Assembly (NCBI RefSeq): GCF_000341225.1
Contig: NZ_ANAC01000011.1
Span: forward strand, 434,001 to 498,000
Length of the DNA: 64,000 nucleotides
Direction: 5' to 3'
DNA from: Nocardiopsis alba DSM 43377
GTDB lineage: Bacteria; Actinomycetota; Actinomycetes; Streptosporangiales; Streptosporangiaceae
Shown here: one piece after another, positions 25,655 to 34,310 of the stretch
Layout of the letters: each line of letters opens with the position of its first letter
How positions within the stretch are numbered: the first letter of the stretch is position 1
Made by a program: the position numbers and the translations under genes
Notes under the pieces: generated by a model
Seen by the model: only the letters and a program-made list of their open reading frames with translations
Database searches by the model: none
Told to the model about the DNA's origin: nothing

Positions 25655-26833
25655 TCAGCGCAGTCTCCGGGCCCCGTCCGATGGGGGCGCTGCGAAGGAC
25701 GACGGCTCCCCGAAACCGCGCTCGGCGAAGGCGGAGCGCACCTCCCGTACACAGGAGGCCACCCGGTCGGTGTCCACGAGGGCGATGACGCAGCCGCCGA
25801 ACCCGCCCCCGGTGATCCGGGCGCCCAACGCGCCGGCGGACAGGGCGGCCTCGACGGCGGTGTCCACCTCGGGCACGCTCACCTCGTAGTCGTCGCGCAG
25901 CGAGACGTGCGAGGCGGTGAGCGAGGGGCCGATCTCGCGGACCCGCCCCTCACGTAGGAGCGCCACCGTTTCCAACACACGGGCGTTCTCGGTCACCACG
26001 TGCCGGACCCGGGCGCGCGCCCGGTCGTCGGGAAGCCGGTCCAGGGCCCGGGGCAGCCCGGCGAGGTCGACGTCCCGAAGCGCCGGTACCCCGAGGGCGC
26101 GCGCGGCCCTCTCACAGGAGCGCCGACGCTCGGCGTAGGCGCCCTCCACCAGCCGGTGCGGAGCGCGGGTGTCCACCACCAGCAGGGACAGGTCGTGCTC
26201 GTCCGGTGCGAAGGGGATCGGCTCGGTGGTCAGGGAACGACAGTCCAGGAACAGGGCCCGTCCCTCGCGGGAGGCCATCACCGCGAGCTGGTCCATGGCG
26301 CCACAGGGGACGCCGACGAAGTCGTTCTCCGCCCGACGGGCCCACCGCGCCACCTCCCCGGGATCGGCGTCGATCCCGTACAGATCGGTGGCGGCCAGCA
26401 GCGCGGCACAGCACAACGCGGCCGACGTCGACAGTCCGCCGCCCATGGGGACCGAGCCGTCCACGAACAGGTCCATCCCGCCGACGTCGTGTCCCTCGTC
26501 GAGCAGGACCCACCGGCAGCCGGTGGGGTAGGCGCCCCAGCCGTCGACCGAACCGGGGGCCGCCTCCCCGTCCGTCTCGACGGTCTCGGAGAAGCGCGGC
26601 GACCGTGACCGCCACACACCGTCCGCGCGGCGGGCGGCGGCGACGGTCAGGGTACGGGGGAGGGCGAGGGGCAGGGCGAAGCCGTCGTTGTAGTCGGTGT
26701 GCTCACCGATCAGGTTGATCCTTCCGGGCGCCTCCCACACGCCCTCGGGGGAACGCCCGAACGCCCTCCGGAACCCCTCCGCGGCCCGTTCGGCCCGGAC
26801 GGTCGGTCCCGGCTGCCCGTCGTCGGCGTTCAC
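25655..26833 (-). CDS. galK: galactokinase
   Basis: A 392-residue GHMP kinase that phosphorylates galactose to galactose-1-phosphate. It carries the galactokinase signature GRINLIGEHTDYNDGFALP, the ATP loop PMGGGLSTSAAL and the third GHMP motif GARITGGGFGGCVIAL. The GTG start overlaps the galT stop by four bases. No galE is adjacent in this window, so UDP-galactose epimerisation must be supplied from elsewhere. Confidence 0.95.
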   Translation of the reverse strand: MNADDGQPGPTVRAERAAEGFRRAFGRSPEGVWEAPGRINLIGEHTDYNDGFALPLALPRTLTVAAARRADGVWRSRSPRFSETVETDGEAAPGSVDGWGAYPTGCRWVLLDEGHDVGGMDLFVDGSVPMGGGLSTSAALCCAALLAATDLYGIDADPGEVARWARRAENDFVGVPCGAMDQLAVMASREGRALFLDCRSLTTEPIPFAPDEHDLSLLVVDTRAPHRLVEGAYAERRRSCERAARALGVPALRDVDLAGLPRALDRLPDDRARARVRHVVTENARVLETVALLREGRVREIGPSLTASHVSLRDDYEVSVPEVDTAVEAALSAGALGARITGGGFGGCVIALVDTDRVASCVREVRSAFAERGFGEPSSFAAPPSDGARRLR

Positions 26834-27861
26834 CGGCCGGCCTTCCGGAGCAGTCGCGCCGTGGTCTCGGGGGCGACGTCGTTGACGAAGACGCCCATGC
26901 CGGATTCGGTGCCCGCCAGGTACTTGAGGCGGTCGGGGGCACGGCGAACGGAGAACACCTCCAGCCGCAGCCGGGACAGGGAGCGGGCCTCGGCGTCGTG
27001 GAGCGGGGCCTGGTGCCAGGCGGCGATGTAGGGCAGCGGCAGGTCGAACAGTCGGTCCAGCCGGGCGAGGAGGTCGGCGTACAGCTCGGCGAAGGCGTCG
27101 CGTTCGGCGTCGCCGAGGTCGGGGAGGTCCGCGACGGGGCGGCGCGGGTACAGGTGCACCTCGACGGGCCAGCGGGCCGCCTCGGGGACGAAGGCGGTCC
27201 AGTGGCCGTTCTCCAGCACCACCCGGGGGCCCGCCCGTTCGGCCGCGAGGACGTCCTCGAACAGGTCGCCGCCGGTCTCCTCGCGGTGGGCGCGGGCGGA
27301 GGCGAGGACGTCGCGGGTGCGCGGGGTGACGAACGGAAGCGCGTAGACCTGGCCGTGCGGGTGGTGCAGGCTCACCCCGATCTCCGGTCCGCGGTTCTCG
27401 AAGCAGTACACCTGCTCGATGCCGGGGAGTGCCGAGAGCACGGCGCTGCGGTCGGCCCAGGCGTCGACGACGGTGCGGATCCGCCGGGGGCCCAGACGGG
27501 CCAGGGAGGTGTCGTGCTCGTCGGAGAAGCAGAGCACCTCGCAGCGACCCCGGTCTCCGGCGAGCGCGGGGAAGAGGTTCTCGAAGGCGACCACGTCGTA
27601 GGAGGGCGCGGGGATCTCGGTGTGCCGTTCCGAGGTGGAGGGGCACAGGGGGCAGCGGTCGTCGGGCGGCAGGTGGGTGCGGTCCTGCCGGTGCGCGGCG
27701 ACCACCACGGGTTCCCGGGTCAAGGGGTCCAGGCGGATCTCGGAGCCGGCGGGGCGTGCGGGGAGGGCCCGGGGGTCGACGTGCGCGCGGTCGCCGTGGT
27801 CGGACTCGTCGTAGTAGACGATCTCCCGGCCATCGGCCAGACGGGCGCTGGTCTTCCTCAT
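26830..27861 (-). CDS. galT: galactose-1-phosphate uridylyltransferase
   Basis: A 343-residue HIT-superfamily enzyme of the Leloir pathway. The nucleotidyl-carrying histidine lies in SLHHPHGQVYALPF, with zinc-site residues in CPLCPSTSERH. The ATG follows GGGAG at five bases; the frame is open further upstream but without family sequence. It is the first gene of a galT-galK unit with a four-base overlap. Confidence 0.95.
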   Translation of the reverse strand: MRKTSARLADGREIVYYDESDHGDRAHVDPRALPARPAGSEIRLDPLTREPVVVAAHRQDRTHLPPDDRCPLCPSTSERHTEIPAPSYDVVAFENLFPALAGDRGRCEVLCFSDEHDTSLARLGPRRIRTVVDAWADRSAVLSALPGIEQVYCFENRGPEIGVSLHHPHGQVYALPFVTPRTRDVLASARAHREETGGDLFEDVLAAERAGPRVVLENGHWTAFVPEAARWPVEVHLYPRRPVADLPDLGDAERDAFAELYADLLARLDRLFDLPLPYIAAWHQAPLHDAEARSLSRLRLEVFSVRRAPDRLKYLAGTESGMGVFVNDVAPETTARLLRKAGR

Positions 27862-27953
27862 CCGGGCTCCCGACGTCGTGCGGCCGGACCCGCGCCCTTC
27901 CGCGGGTGGTCCGGTCCTGTCGGAGGAGAGTCTGAAGGGCCACCGTGACCCTG

Positions 27954-28910
27954 TCAAAGGTCGTGGGGGGATTCGTCCCTGAAACCACCGGACCGTGCCC
28001 CGACGACCGATGAGGCGCGCCGTTTCGGGGCGCGTCGCGGTGGTGGTCGGTGGGCGGTCAGTTGGACCAGCAGGACCGCCCCGATCGCGGCCGCGGCCCC
28101 GGCCCCCTGGATCGGGGTGAGCGTCTCGTGGAGGACCAGGTAGCCGAGCAGGGTGGCGGTGACCGGGCTGGCGAAGGAGAGGAAGGAGACCGCCAGTGTG
28201 GGCAGCCGTTCCAGGCCGCGGAACCACAGGACGTAGGACAGCAGCGCGCAGATCAGGCTCATGTAGGCGAACCCGGCCAGCTCGACCGCCGAGATCGTGC
28301 TCGGCACCCCTTCCACCAGCAGGGTGACGGGCAGCAGGACCATCCCTCCCGCGGTGAGCTGCCAGCCGGTGACCCCCGGCAGGCCCACCCCTTCGGGGCG
28401 TCCCCAGCGTTTGGTCAGGACCAGACCGGTCCCCATCGAGATCGCCGCCGCCACTCCGGCCAGGACGCCGATCGGGTCGAGGGCGGCCTCGGGACCCACG
28501 ACGAGCAGCCCCACGCCGACGGCGCCCAGGAGGCAGGCCAGGAGGTGGGCGGGGCGGATCCGTTCGCTCAAGAGCAGGGAGGACAGGGACAGGACGATGA
28601 CGGGTTGGATCGTGAGCACGAGGGCGGCCACCCCGCCGGGGAGCAGGTAGGCGGCGACGAAGAGCAGGTAGAAGAAGGCACCGATGTTGAGGGTGCCCAG
28701 GACCAGGGAGCGCCACCACCAGACACCGGTGGGCAGGGCACGGGAGAGGGCGAGGAGGATCAGGCCCGCGGGCAGCGCGCGGGCGAGGGAGGCCAGGAGC
28801 GGGCGGTCGGGCGGCAGGAACTCCGTGGTGACCAGGTAGGTGCTGCCCCAGACGACGGGGGCCAGCGCGGTGAGCAGGGAGTCGACGGCGATCCGTCCCC
28901 GGCCGTTCAC
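27954..28910 (-). CDS. EamA/DMT-family transporter
   Basis: A 318-residue membrane protein with ten helices in two repeated EamA halves (APVVWGSTYLVTTEFLPP opens the first; GVLAGVAAAISMGTGLVLTKRWG opens the second). DMT exporters of the RhaT/YdcZ/EamA group usually export amino acids or metabolites. The GTG start follows GGGAGGTCC. It diverges from a MarR regulator with a double palindrome between them, so it is probably the regulator's target. Confidence 0.87.
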   Translation of the reverse strand: MNGRGRIAVDSLLTALAPVVWGSTYLVTTEFLPPDRPLLASLARALPAGLILLALSRALPTGVWWWRSLVLGTLNIGAFFYLLFVAAYLLPGGVAALVLTIQPVIVLSLSSLLLSERIRPAHLLACLLGAVGVGLLVVGPEAALDPIGVLAGVAAAISMGTGLVLTKRWGRPEGVGLPGVTGWQLTAGGMVLLPVTLLVEGVPSTISAVELAGFAYMSLICALLSYVLWFRGLERLPTLAVSFLSFASPVTATLLGYLVLHETLTPIQGAGAAAAIGAVLLVQLTAHRPPPRRAPKRRASSVVGARSGGFRDESPHDL

Positions 28911-28952
28911 CGGAGGACCTCCCGTCTTCGGGCGGGGGGTGTCATGGCTTAC

Positions 28953-28983
28953 CTTTCGATATCGAATATTTCGATGTCGAAAG
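28953..28983. promoter_or_regulatory. double palindromic operator between EamA and MarR genes
   Basis: TTCGATATCGAA (28955-28966) is a perfect palindrome; TTTCGATGTCGAAA (28969-28982) is a second, near-perfect one 14 bases on. The whole is framed by CTTTCGA and TCGAAAG. Repeated half-sites of this kind are typical MarR operators placed to repress both directions. Confidence 0.7.
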
Positions 28984-29034
28984 ATTATGTTCGTGCTCAC
29001 GAGACCGTCAAGCGCGCGTCGCTATGATCGCCGG

Positions 29035-29535
29035 ATGAACGACGCCGTCGACCTCTTCCTCGCGCAGTGGGCCCGGGAACGTCCCGACCTCGACGTCTCG
29101 CCCATGGCGATCATCGGCCGGACCGGCCGCCTGCAACAGATCCTCGGGCGGCGCATCGGCGACCTCCTGGCGGAGGAGGGCCTCGAACGCTGGGAGTTCG
29201 ACGTTCTGGCGACCCTGCGCCGGGCCGGCGCCCCCTACCGGCTCACCGGCAGGGACCTGGTGCGGATGACGATGGTGGGCTCCTCCGCGATGACCAACCG
29301 CGTGGATCGGCTGGTCAAACGCGACCTGGTCCACCGAGAGGTCGATCCGGACAACCGGCGTCGTGTCCTGGTCGGGCTCACCGACGAGGGGTTGGCCACG
29401 GTCGACCGCGTCGTGGAGGGACACGTCGCCGGCGAAGCTGTTCTCCTGGAGGGGCTCGACCCCGACGAACAGGAGAGGCTGGTCGGGTTGTTGCGCAAAC
29501 TCCTGCTCTCCCTGGGAGATGGCGCGCCCGAATAG
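29035..29535 (+). CDS. MarR-family transcriptional regulator
   Basis: A 166-residue winged-helix protein: LERWEFDVLATLRRAGAPYRLTGRDLVRMTMVGSSAMTNRVDRLVKRDLVHREVDPDNRRRVLVGLTDEG. The sequence TATGAT at 29023-29028 could be a -10 box only seven bases before the ATG, which would make the transcript leaderless. It diverges from the EamA transporter gene and probably represses it through the palindromes between them. Confidence 0.9.
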   Translation: MNDAVDLFLAQWARERPDLDVSPMAIIGRTGRLQQILGRRIGDLLAEEGLERWEFDVLATLRRAGAPYRLTGRDLVRMTMVGSSAMTNRVDRLVKRDLVHREVDPDNRRRVLVGLTDEGLATVDRVVEGHVAGEAVLLEGLDPDEQERLVGLLRKLLLSLGDGAPE

Positions 29536-29610
29536 TCCCGCTCTGTTACGGGGGTGGCCTCGCGTGGCCGGATCCGCTGTCATGGTGGTTCCCGCTACGG
29601 AAGGTCCCCC

Positions 29611-30681
29611 ATGTCCGAAACAACCGAACCCGCGTCGGCGGCGCGCCGACGATCCCGGGTGGATCGCGCCACGCTCCGAGCCGACCTCCGCCGTCTGATA
29701 CCGGACACCGGCGCCGCGCTGGTGGTGACGGCGCTCATCTTCGCGATCCTCTGCGTCCGGATCGAGGCCGGCACGTCGCAGACCATCATGGTCATGCCGT
29801 TCCTCGCCGACCTGCGCGAGTACTGGCTCTACATCGTCTGTCAGGCCTTCGGATGGTCGGCGCTGCTCTGGGCGTGGATCACCATCATGTTCGGCCTGAT
29901 CCGCTCCTCGGCCCCGGTATCGGGGTCCCCGATCACGCACGCGCGGTGGGAACGTTGGCACCGCGTCACCTCCCTGACCACCATCGGGCTGATGTTCGCG
30001 CACATGCTCGCGTTCTTCATCGAACTGGTCCGCGCCGACGAGGAGGGTCTCGGCCCGGGCGGCCGACTCCTCTCCGCCTTCGTGGACGTGTTCGTACCCG
30101 GTGGATACTCGACCGGGACCGGCCAGGTGGCGATCCTGATCGGTCTGATCGCCTTCTACCTCGCCATCCCGCTCGGCCTGGCCTACTACGTCCGTTCCTG
30201 GACCGGCCCCCGCGTATGGCGGGTACTGCACCGCTTCGTCATCGTCGTGTACGTGCTGAGCGTCTGGCACACCCTGCTGTACGGGACCAACGTGTGGTTC
30301 GACGGCTGGTTCCGGACGGTGGTGTGGCTCCTCCAGATCCCGGTGGCGGCGCTCCTGCTCGCCCGTCTCCTGGCCCCGCTGCGTCGGGAGGAACGGTTCC
30401 GGTGGAGCGGTGAGGACCTCCTCGGACGGGCCCGGGCGCTGGGCGTGGCCGGCGCGCGTCTGGCGCTCGCGGGCACCCTCGTGCTCCTGGTGGGGGTGGT
30501 CGCGACCGGCAACGATGGAGGTCGCTCGCCGGACGTGCCGGCCGGGGAGATGTTGGTCGACCAGGGCATGGTCTGGGGCGGTCTGGTCGTCCTGCTCCTG
30601 ATCCTGGGGACGGCGGTGGCCATGGCGTGGTCACGCCCGCCCCGAGGCGGAGCGGCACGAGAGAGGGAGAGGACCCGCTGA
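29611..30681 (+). CDS. ferric-reductase-like transmembrane protein
   Basis: A 356-residue membrane protein with seven helices. Pairs of histidines that could bind two hemes sit in WHRVTSLTTIGLMFAHMLAFF and LHRFVIVVYVLSVWHTLLYG, the arrangement of ferric-reductase-like (FRD/YedZ/NOX) domains. The FAD- and NAD(P)H-binding domains are missing, and two further helices lie at the C-terminus. It probably shuttles electrons across the membrane with a separate partner. It stands alone, ending at a very strong hairpin. Confidence 0.82.
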   Translation: MSETTEPASAARRRSRVDRATLRADLRRLIPDTGAALVVTALIFAILCVRIEAGTSQTIMVMPFLADLREYWLYIVCQAFGWSALLWAWITIMFGLIRSSAPVSGSPITHARWERWHRVTSLTTIGLMFAHMLAFFIELVRADEEGLGPGGRLLSAFVDVFVPGGYSTGTGQVAILIGLIAFYLAIPLGLAYYVRSWTGPRVWRVLHRFVIVVYVLSVWHTLLYGTNVWFDGWFRTVVWLLQIPVAALLLARLLAPLRREERFRWSGEDLLGRARALGVAGARLALAGTLVLLVGVVATGNDGGRSPDVPAGEMLVDQGMVWGGLVVLLLILGTAVAMAWSRPPRGGAARERERTR

Positions 30682-30708
30682 CGGATCCCCTCCCGTGACA
30701 CCACGACT

Positions 30709-30741
30709 CCGGGTCGGGGCGGAACGTCCGCCCCGACCCGG
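30709..30741. terminator. strong bidirectional terminator hairpin
   Basis: Perfect 14-bp stem (CCGGGTCGGGGCGG / CCGCCCCGACCCGG) with a five-base loop, between the convergent ferric-reductase-like and thiD-like genes. Confidence 0.8.
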
Positions 30742-30745
30742 GCCG

Positions 30746-31549
30746 TCAGGCCTCGGTGGGGGCGATCGGCACCACCGAGGCGAAGGGGGCGTGGGTGGTC
30801 AGCCGGTCGGTGATCCCGGCGCGGACCATCGTCTTGGCGGTGCGGACCGCGTCGCCCACCTCGGCGCCCTTGGCCAGTTCGGCGGTGATCGCGGCCGCGA
30901 AGGTGCAGCCGGCACCGCTCACCCGCTCCTCGCCGATCTTGGGGGCGCTCAGCACGGTGACCTCCTCGCCGTCGAAGTGGACGTCGACGGCGTCGGGGCC
31001 GGGCAGTTCGGTCCCGCCCTTGACGATCACGTGCCGAGGGCCGAGCTCGTGGATCCGGCGGGCGGCCTCGATGAGGTCGTCCACGGTCTCCAGGCTCTCC
31101 ATCCCGGCGAGCGTGCGGGCCTCGAAGTGGTTCGGCGTGATGACGGTGGCCAGCGGCAGGATCTGCGCGGTCAGGGCCTTGTCGGTGTCGAGCGCGGCTC
31201 CGGGCTCCTGGCCCTTGCAGATCAGGACCGGGTCGAGGACCACGTGACGCCACTCCTGCTCGCGCAGGGCCTTGGACACGACGTCGATCGTGTCGGGGGT
31301 GCCGAGCATGCCGATCTTGACGACGTCCAGGTCGTGGCAGGACGTCGCGGCCTCGATCTGGTCGGCGATGACGCCCGGGTCGACCGGGACGAAGCGGTGT
31401 CCCCAGGAGTTCGCGGGATCGAAGGAGACGATGCAGGTGATCGTTCCGACACCGTAGACGCCCAGTTCCTGGAAGGCCTTGAGGTCGGCCTGGATCCCGG
31501 CTCCGCCGGTGGCCTCCGACCCTGCGATCACGTACGCGCGGTTGGTCAT
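30746..31549 (-). CDS. thiD: hydroxymethylpyrimidine/pyridoxal kinase (ThiD/PdxK family)
   Basis: A 267-residue ribokinase-superfamily enzyme. It opens with VIAGSEATGGAGIQADLKAFQELGVYG and has the catalytic GAGCTFAAAITAEL motif (anion hole and Asp replaced by GAGCT, as in the Bacillus PdxK/ThiD2 group). The form with Cys in GAGC is typical of pyridoxal kinases able to act on HMP, so it may serve vitamin B6 salvage rather than thiamine synthesis. A good ribosome-binding site (GGGAGG) precedes the ATG. No TPP riboswitch-like sequence was seen upstream. Confidence 0.85.
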   Translation of the reverse strand: MTNRAYVIAGSEATGGAGIQADLKAFQELGVYGVGTITCIVSFDPANSWGHRFVPVDPGVIADQIEAATSCHDLDVVKIGMLGTPDTIDVVSKALREQEWRHVVLDPVLICKGQEPGAALDTDKALTAQILPLATVITPNHFEARTLAGMESLETVDDLIEAARRIHELGPRHVIVKGGTELPGPDAVDVHFDGEEVTVLSAPKIGEERVSGAGCTFAAAITAELAKGAEVGDAVRTAKTMVRAGITDRLTTHAPFASVVPIAPTEA

Positions 31550-31654
31550 CGAACACCAACCTCCCTCTGTTCGTTGTGTTGTTGCGCGGTGTCGGGGCCC
31601 TGACGGGTCACGAACCCACTGGACATTGCATCACAACTGGTCATTTCAGGCATA

Positions 31655-32830
31655 TCAGTCGTCCGACGGGGGCGCCGAGAACAGCGCGCCGACGTCCTCG
31701 AAGGTACGGGCGGCGGCGAGCAGATCACCGTCGCGATGGTGGTCGGCGACCAGCTGAACACCTACGGGCGCACCGTTCCGGTCGAAGCCCGCCGGAAGGC
31801 TGAGAGCCGGATGTCCGGTCAGGTTGAACGCCCAGGTCAGATCCACACTCATGGTGCCACCCGGGCCCTCGTGCCCATGCGGCGGGTTCGGGGTCGTGGG
31901 GGTGGCCAGGAGGTCCACCTCGGAGAGGAGGGCGGCGAGGGCCGAGGGGGCGTATCGGCCGCCGTGGCGCGCCGAGGCGTCTCCGCTCCGCCGGGCCGAC
32001 CAGGAGGAGGCCGGGTCGGGAAGCACGAGCGTCACGTCCACCACCTCCATGCCGGGCAAGCGCTCCTCCCAGGCCCGTAGTCGGTCACGGGCCACGCGCG
32101 CGATCTCCGGGTCGGTGTCGGCGAACCCGAGGTCGGCGGACCAGCCCACCCGGAGCGTGGTGACCGGGGCCTTCACCGCGGGACCGCCGAGGACGACCCT
32201 GCGATACAGGTCGGCGTCGGCGGGGGAGCGTGTGATCGGACCGCCCGAGTTCAGCCGGGCCCGGTCGCGGGCCGGCAACAGCCCGTTGGTCGGCTTGTAG
32301 CCGACGACCCCGCACCACGCGGCGGGGATCCGGGTCGATCCGGCCCCGTCGCTCGCGGTGGCCATCGGGACGAGCCCGGCGGCGACCGCCACCGCCGACC
32401 CTGCCGAGGAGCCGCCGGGGGAGAGGTCGGAGCACCACGGGTTCACCGTGCGCCCCCGAGGGGTGTCCCCCCAGGTCCGCCAGTCCGTCCCCGGGCCGGG
32501 GATCGAGGCCGCCCCCACGGGGACGGCCCCCGCCGCGATCAGGCGCTCGGCCTGGACCGAGGAGATCCCTTCGGAGGCCTTGACCGCCAACGGCACCCCG
32601 GCCAGGGGAAGGACCTCGCCACGGCGCGCCGCCCGGTCGATCGCGGCGGCGCTGGACAGGGCGGATTCCGGCCACACCTCGGTGAAGGCGCGCAGTCGGG
32701 GATCGGCCCGGTCGATCCGTTCCAGGGCGGCGCCGACCGCATCCACCGCCGTCACGCGCCCCGAACGCACCAGGTGGGCGGTCTCTCCGGCTCCGAGGGA
32801 AGCGAGATCGGTGTCGGTCCTTCGGGTCAC
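31655..32830 (-). CDS. amidase (amidase signature family)
   Basis: A 391-residue enzyme with the Ser-cisSer-Lys triad of the amidase signature family: K84 in LAVKAS, S142 in GGSSAGSA and S165 in DGAGSTRIPA. The 23-residue spacing between the serines is canonical. It hydrolyses an amide to acid and ammonia; the substrate is unknown. The GTG start is preceded by GGGGAGGGC; a longer start at 32899 would overlap the amine oxidase gene. It follows that gene by 34 bases on the same strand and is probably co-transcribed. Confidence 0.88.
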   Translation of the reverse strand: MTRRTDTDLASLGAGETAHLVRSGRVTAVDAVGAALERIDRADPRLRAFTEVWPESALSSAAAIDRAARRGEVLPLAGVPLAVKASEGISSVQAERLIAAGAVPVGAASIPGPGTDWRTWGDTPRGRTVNPWCSDLSPGGSSAGSAVAVAAGLVPMATASDGAGSTRIPAAWCGVVGYKPTNGLLPARDRARLNSGGPITRSPADADLYRRVVLGGPAVKAPVTTLRVGWSADLGFADTDPEIARVARDRLRAWEERLPGMEVVDVTLVLPDPASSWSARRSGDASARHGGRYAPSALAALLSEVDLLATPTTPNPPHGHEGPGGTMSVDLTWAFNLTGHPALSLPAGFDRNGAPVGVQLVADHHRDGDLLAAARTFEDVGALFSAPPSDD

Positions 32831-32864
32831 ACGCCCTCCCCGGGGCTCGGGCGGGGGCGTTCGC

Positions 32865-34163
32865 TCACAGGTCGGCCATGAGGAGATCGGTGCCGTCATA
32901 ACCGCTCACGTAGGCGCCTTCGACGGTGTTCTCGCCGGTGGTGGGCTCTCCCATGAAGTACAGGACCCCGCGGACAGGGGCGGCCAGGGCGGCGGGGGCG
33001 TCGTGCGCGCCCGGAGGGACGAACAGGTAGGCGCCCGCGCTGAACTCGTCCATCGCCCAGTCGTGCGTGGTCCGGGCCACCGGTTCCGGGATCGTCTCGT
33101 CCAACGCCTCGGCCAGGGCCGTCAGACCGGCGGCGAACCGGTCCTCGACCGTCATGGCGGTCAACCGGCGGGCGTTCTTCCCGGCGGCCCAGGCCACCAC
33201 CACCTCCGGATCCTCGCGAGAGAGGCACCAGAACACGAACCCGGTGTCCTCGTCCCACCCCAGCACGTCCTCCTCGGCGGGGAAGACCGGTCGGTCGAAC
33301 TCGTAGACGAGCTTCAGGGCGTCGGTGCGGTCCAAGGCCCGGAGCGCCTCATGGTGGTCGTCCGGGAGTTCGGGGGAGAAGACGACGTCACCGGACTTGA
33401 GCACCCCGATCGGCAGGGTGATCACACAACGGTCGGCCCGGATCTCGGTCGGCCCCTCCAGGGCGTCCACCGACAGCACCACACCCCGGTCCGACCAGTG
33501 GACCCGGCGTACCGCGTGCGAGAGACGGATGTCCAGGCCATGGGCGAGCGGGGAGAGGATCCGGTCGTAGCCGTCCGGCACCCGGAAGTTCTCCCGGGGC
33601 GTCGACCACCAGTCGAAGAGTCCGGAGTCGTGCATCCACCGGGCGCTCCACCGGTGCATCGGCTCGTTGTCGATGGACACCGGGGGCCAGCGGTCCTCAG
33701 GGATCCCGAGGCGGGTCAGATAGGCGGCGGCGTCCTCGGCGTCGTGGGGAGGTTCGGGGGTCGGCAGAGGGTCGGCGATCTGGTCCGAGGGGCCGACCAG
33801 GACGGTCTCCGCCTCCGCCTCGGCCACGAGCTCCCAGGTGTAGGCGTCACGGCCGTGGATCAGGCCCGCGCCCAGTTCCACCGGGACCGACGTGAAGCCG
33901 CGGTCGGTGTACAACTGGCCGCCGATCCGGTCCCGGGCCTCCACCACCACGACCGAAAGTCCGTGGTCGCTCAGGTTGCGCGCGGCCGAGAGCCCGGCCA
34001 CCCCGGCGCCGATCACGACGACGTCCCACCGCTCTCCCAGGGTCCGGAACGAGGCGCCCACCGTCACCGCCCCTCCCAGGAGCACGGCTCCGCCCAACAG
34101 CAGGGATCTTCGGCTCAGTGGAGGCGAAGGGCCTCCCTTCGACCCGTGGACATCCGTGGTCAA
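32865..34163 (-). CDS. Tat-exported flavin monoamine oxidase
   Basis: A 432-residue FAD enzyme. The N-terminus has a twin-arginine signal (SRRSLLLGGAVLLGGAVTVG), then the dinucleotide site VVVIGAGVAGLSAARNLSDHGLSVVVVEARDRIGGQ. The C-terminal FAD-contact segment (YFMGEPTTGENTVEGAYVSGYDGTDLL) matches polyamine/monoamine oxidases. It oxidises an amine to an imine/aldehyde, releasing hydrogen peroxide, probably outside the membrane. The TTG start with GGGGAGG five bases upstream is the only good one. The amidase gene follows directly. Confidence 0.87.
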   Translation of the reverse strand: MTTDVHGSKGGPSPPLSRRSLLLGGAVLLGGAVTVGASFRTLGERWDVVVIGAGVAGLSAARNLSDHGLSVVVVEARDRIGGQLYTDRGFTSVPVELGAGLIHGRDAYTWELVAEAEAETVLVGPSDQIADPLPTPEPPHDAEDAAAYLTRLGIPEDRWPPVSIDNEPMHRWSARWMHDSGLFDWWSTPRENFRVPDGYDRILSPLAHGLDIRLSHAVRRVHWSDRGVVLSVDALEGPTEIRADRCVITLPIGVLKSGDVVFSPELPDDHHEALRALDRTDALKLVYEFDRPVFPAEEDVLGWDEDTGFVFWCLSREDPEVVVAWAAGKNARRLTAMTVEDRFAAGLTALAEALDETIPEPVARTTHDWAMDEFSAGAYLFVPPGAHDAPAALAAPVRGVLYFMGEPTTGENTVEGAYVSGYDGTDLLMADL

Positions 34164-34283
34164 CGCCGCCTCCCCAGACCTTCGTGAGCGCCTCACCCGT
34201 CGAGACGCCGCCTCCGCATTATCGGGGCGGCCGGGCACCGGGACGGCACCGGGAGGCCTCCGGGCCGTGGAGAGGTTGCGGAC

Positions 34284-34310
34284 ATAAAAATATGCCCATA
34301 ATATTTTTAT
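34284..34310 (+). promoter_or_regulatory. AT-rich TetR operator overlapping a leaderless start
   Basis: ATAAAAATAT (34284-34293) and ATATTTTTAT (34301-34310) are perfect 10-bp inverted arms with a seven-base spacer. The right arm abuts the ATG of the TetR gene at 34311. In a genome this GC-rich the block stands out. It leaves no room for a leader, so transcription probably starts at or near the ATG and the regulator represses itself. Confidence 0.75.

Noticed and set aside
25655-27988. One long 777-codon frame covering galK and part of galT
   Set aside because: The N-terminal half is antiframe to galT; galK starts at the GTG that overlaps the galT stop.
31550-31654. Possible TPP riboswitch upstream of the thiD-like gene
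   Set aside because: The conserved CUGAGA and ACCUGAUC boxes are absent in this 105-base region.
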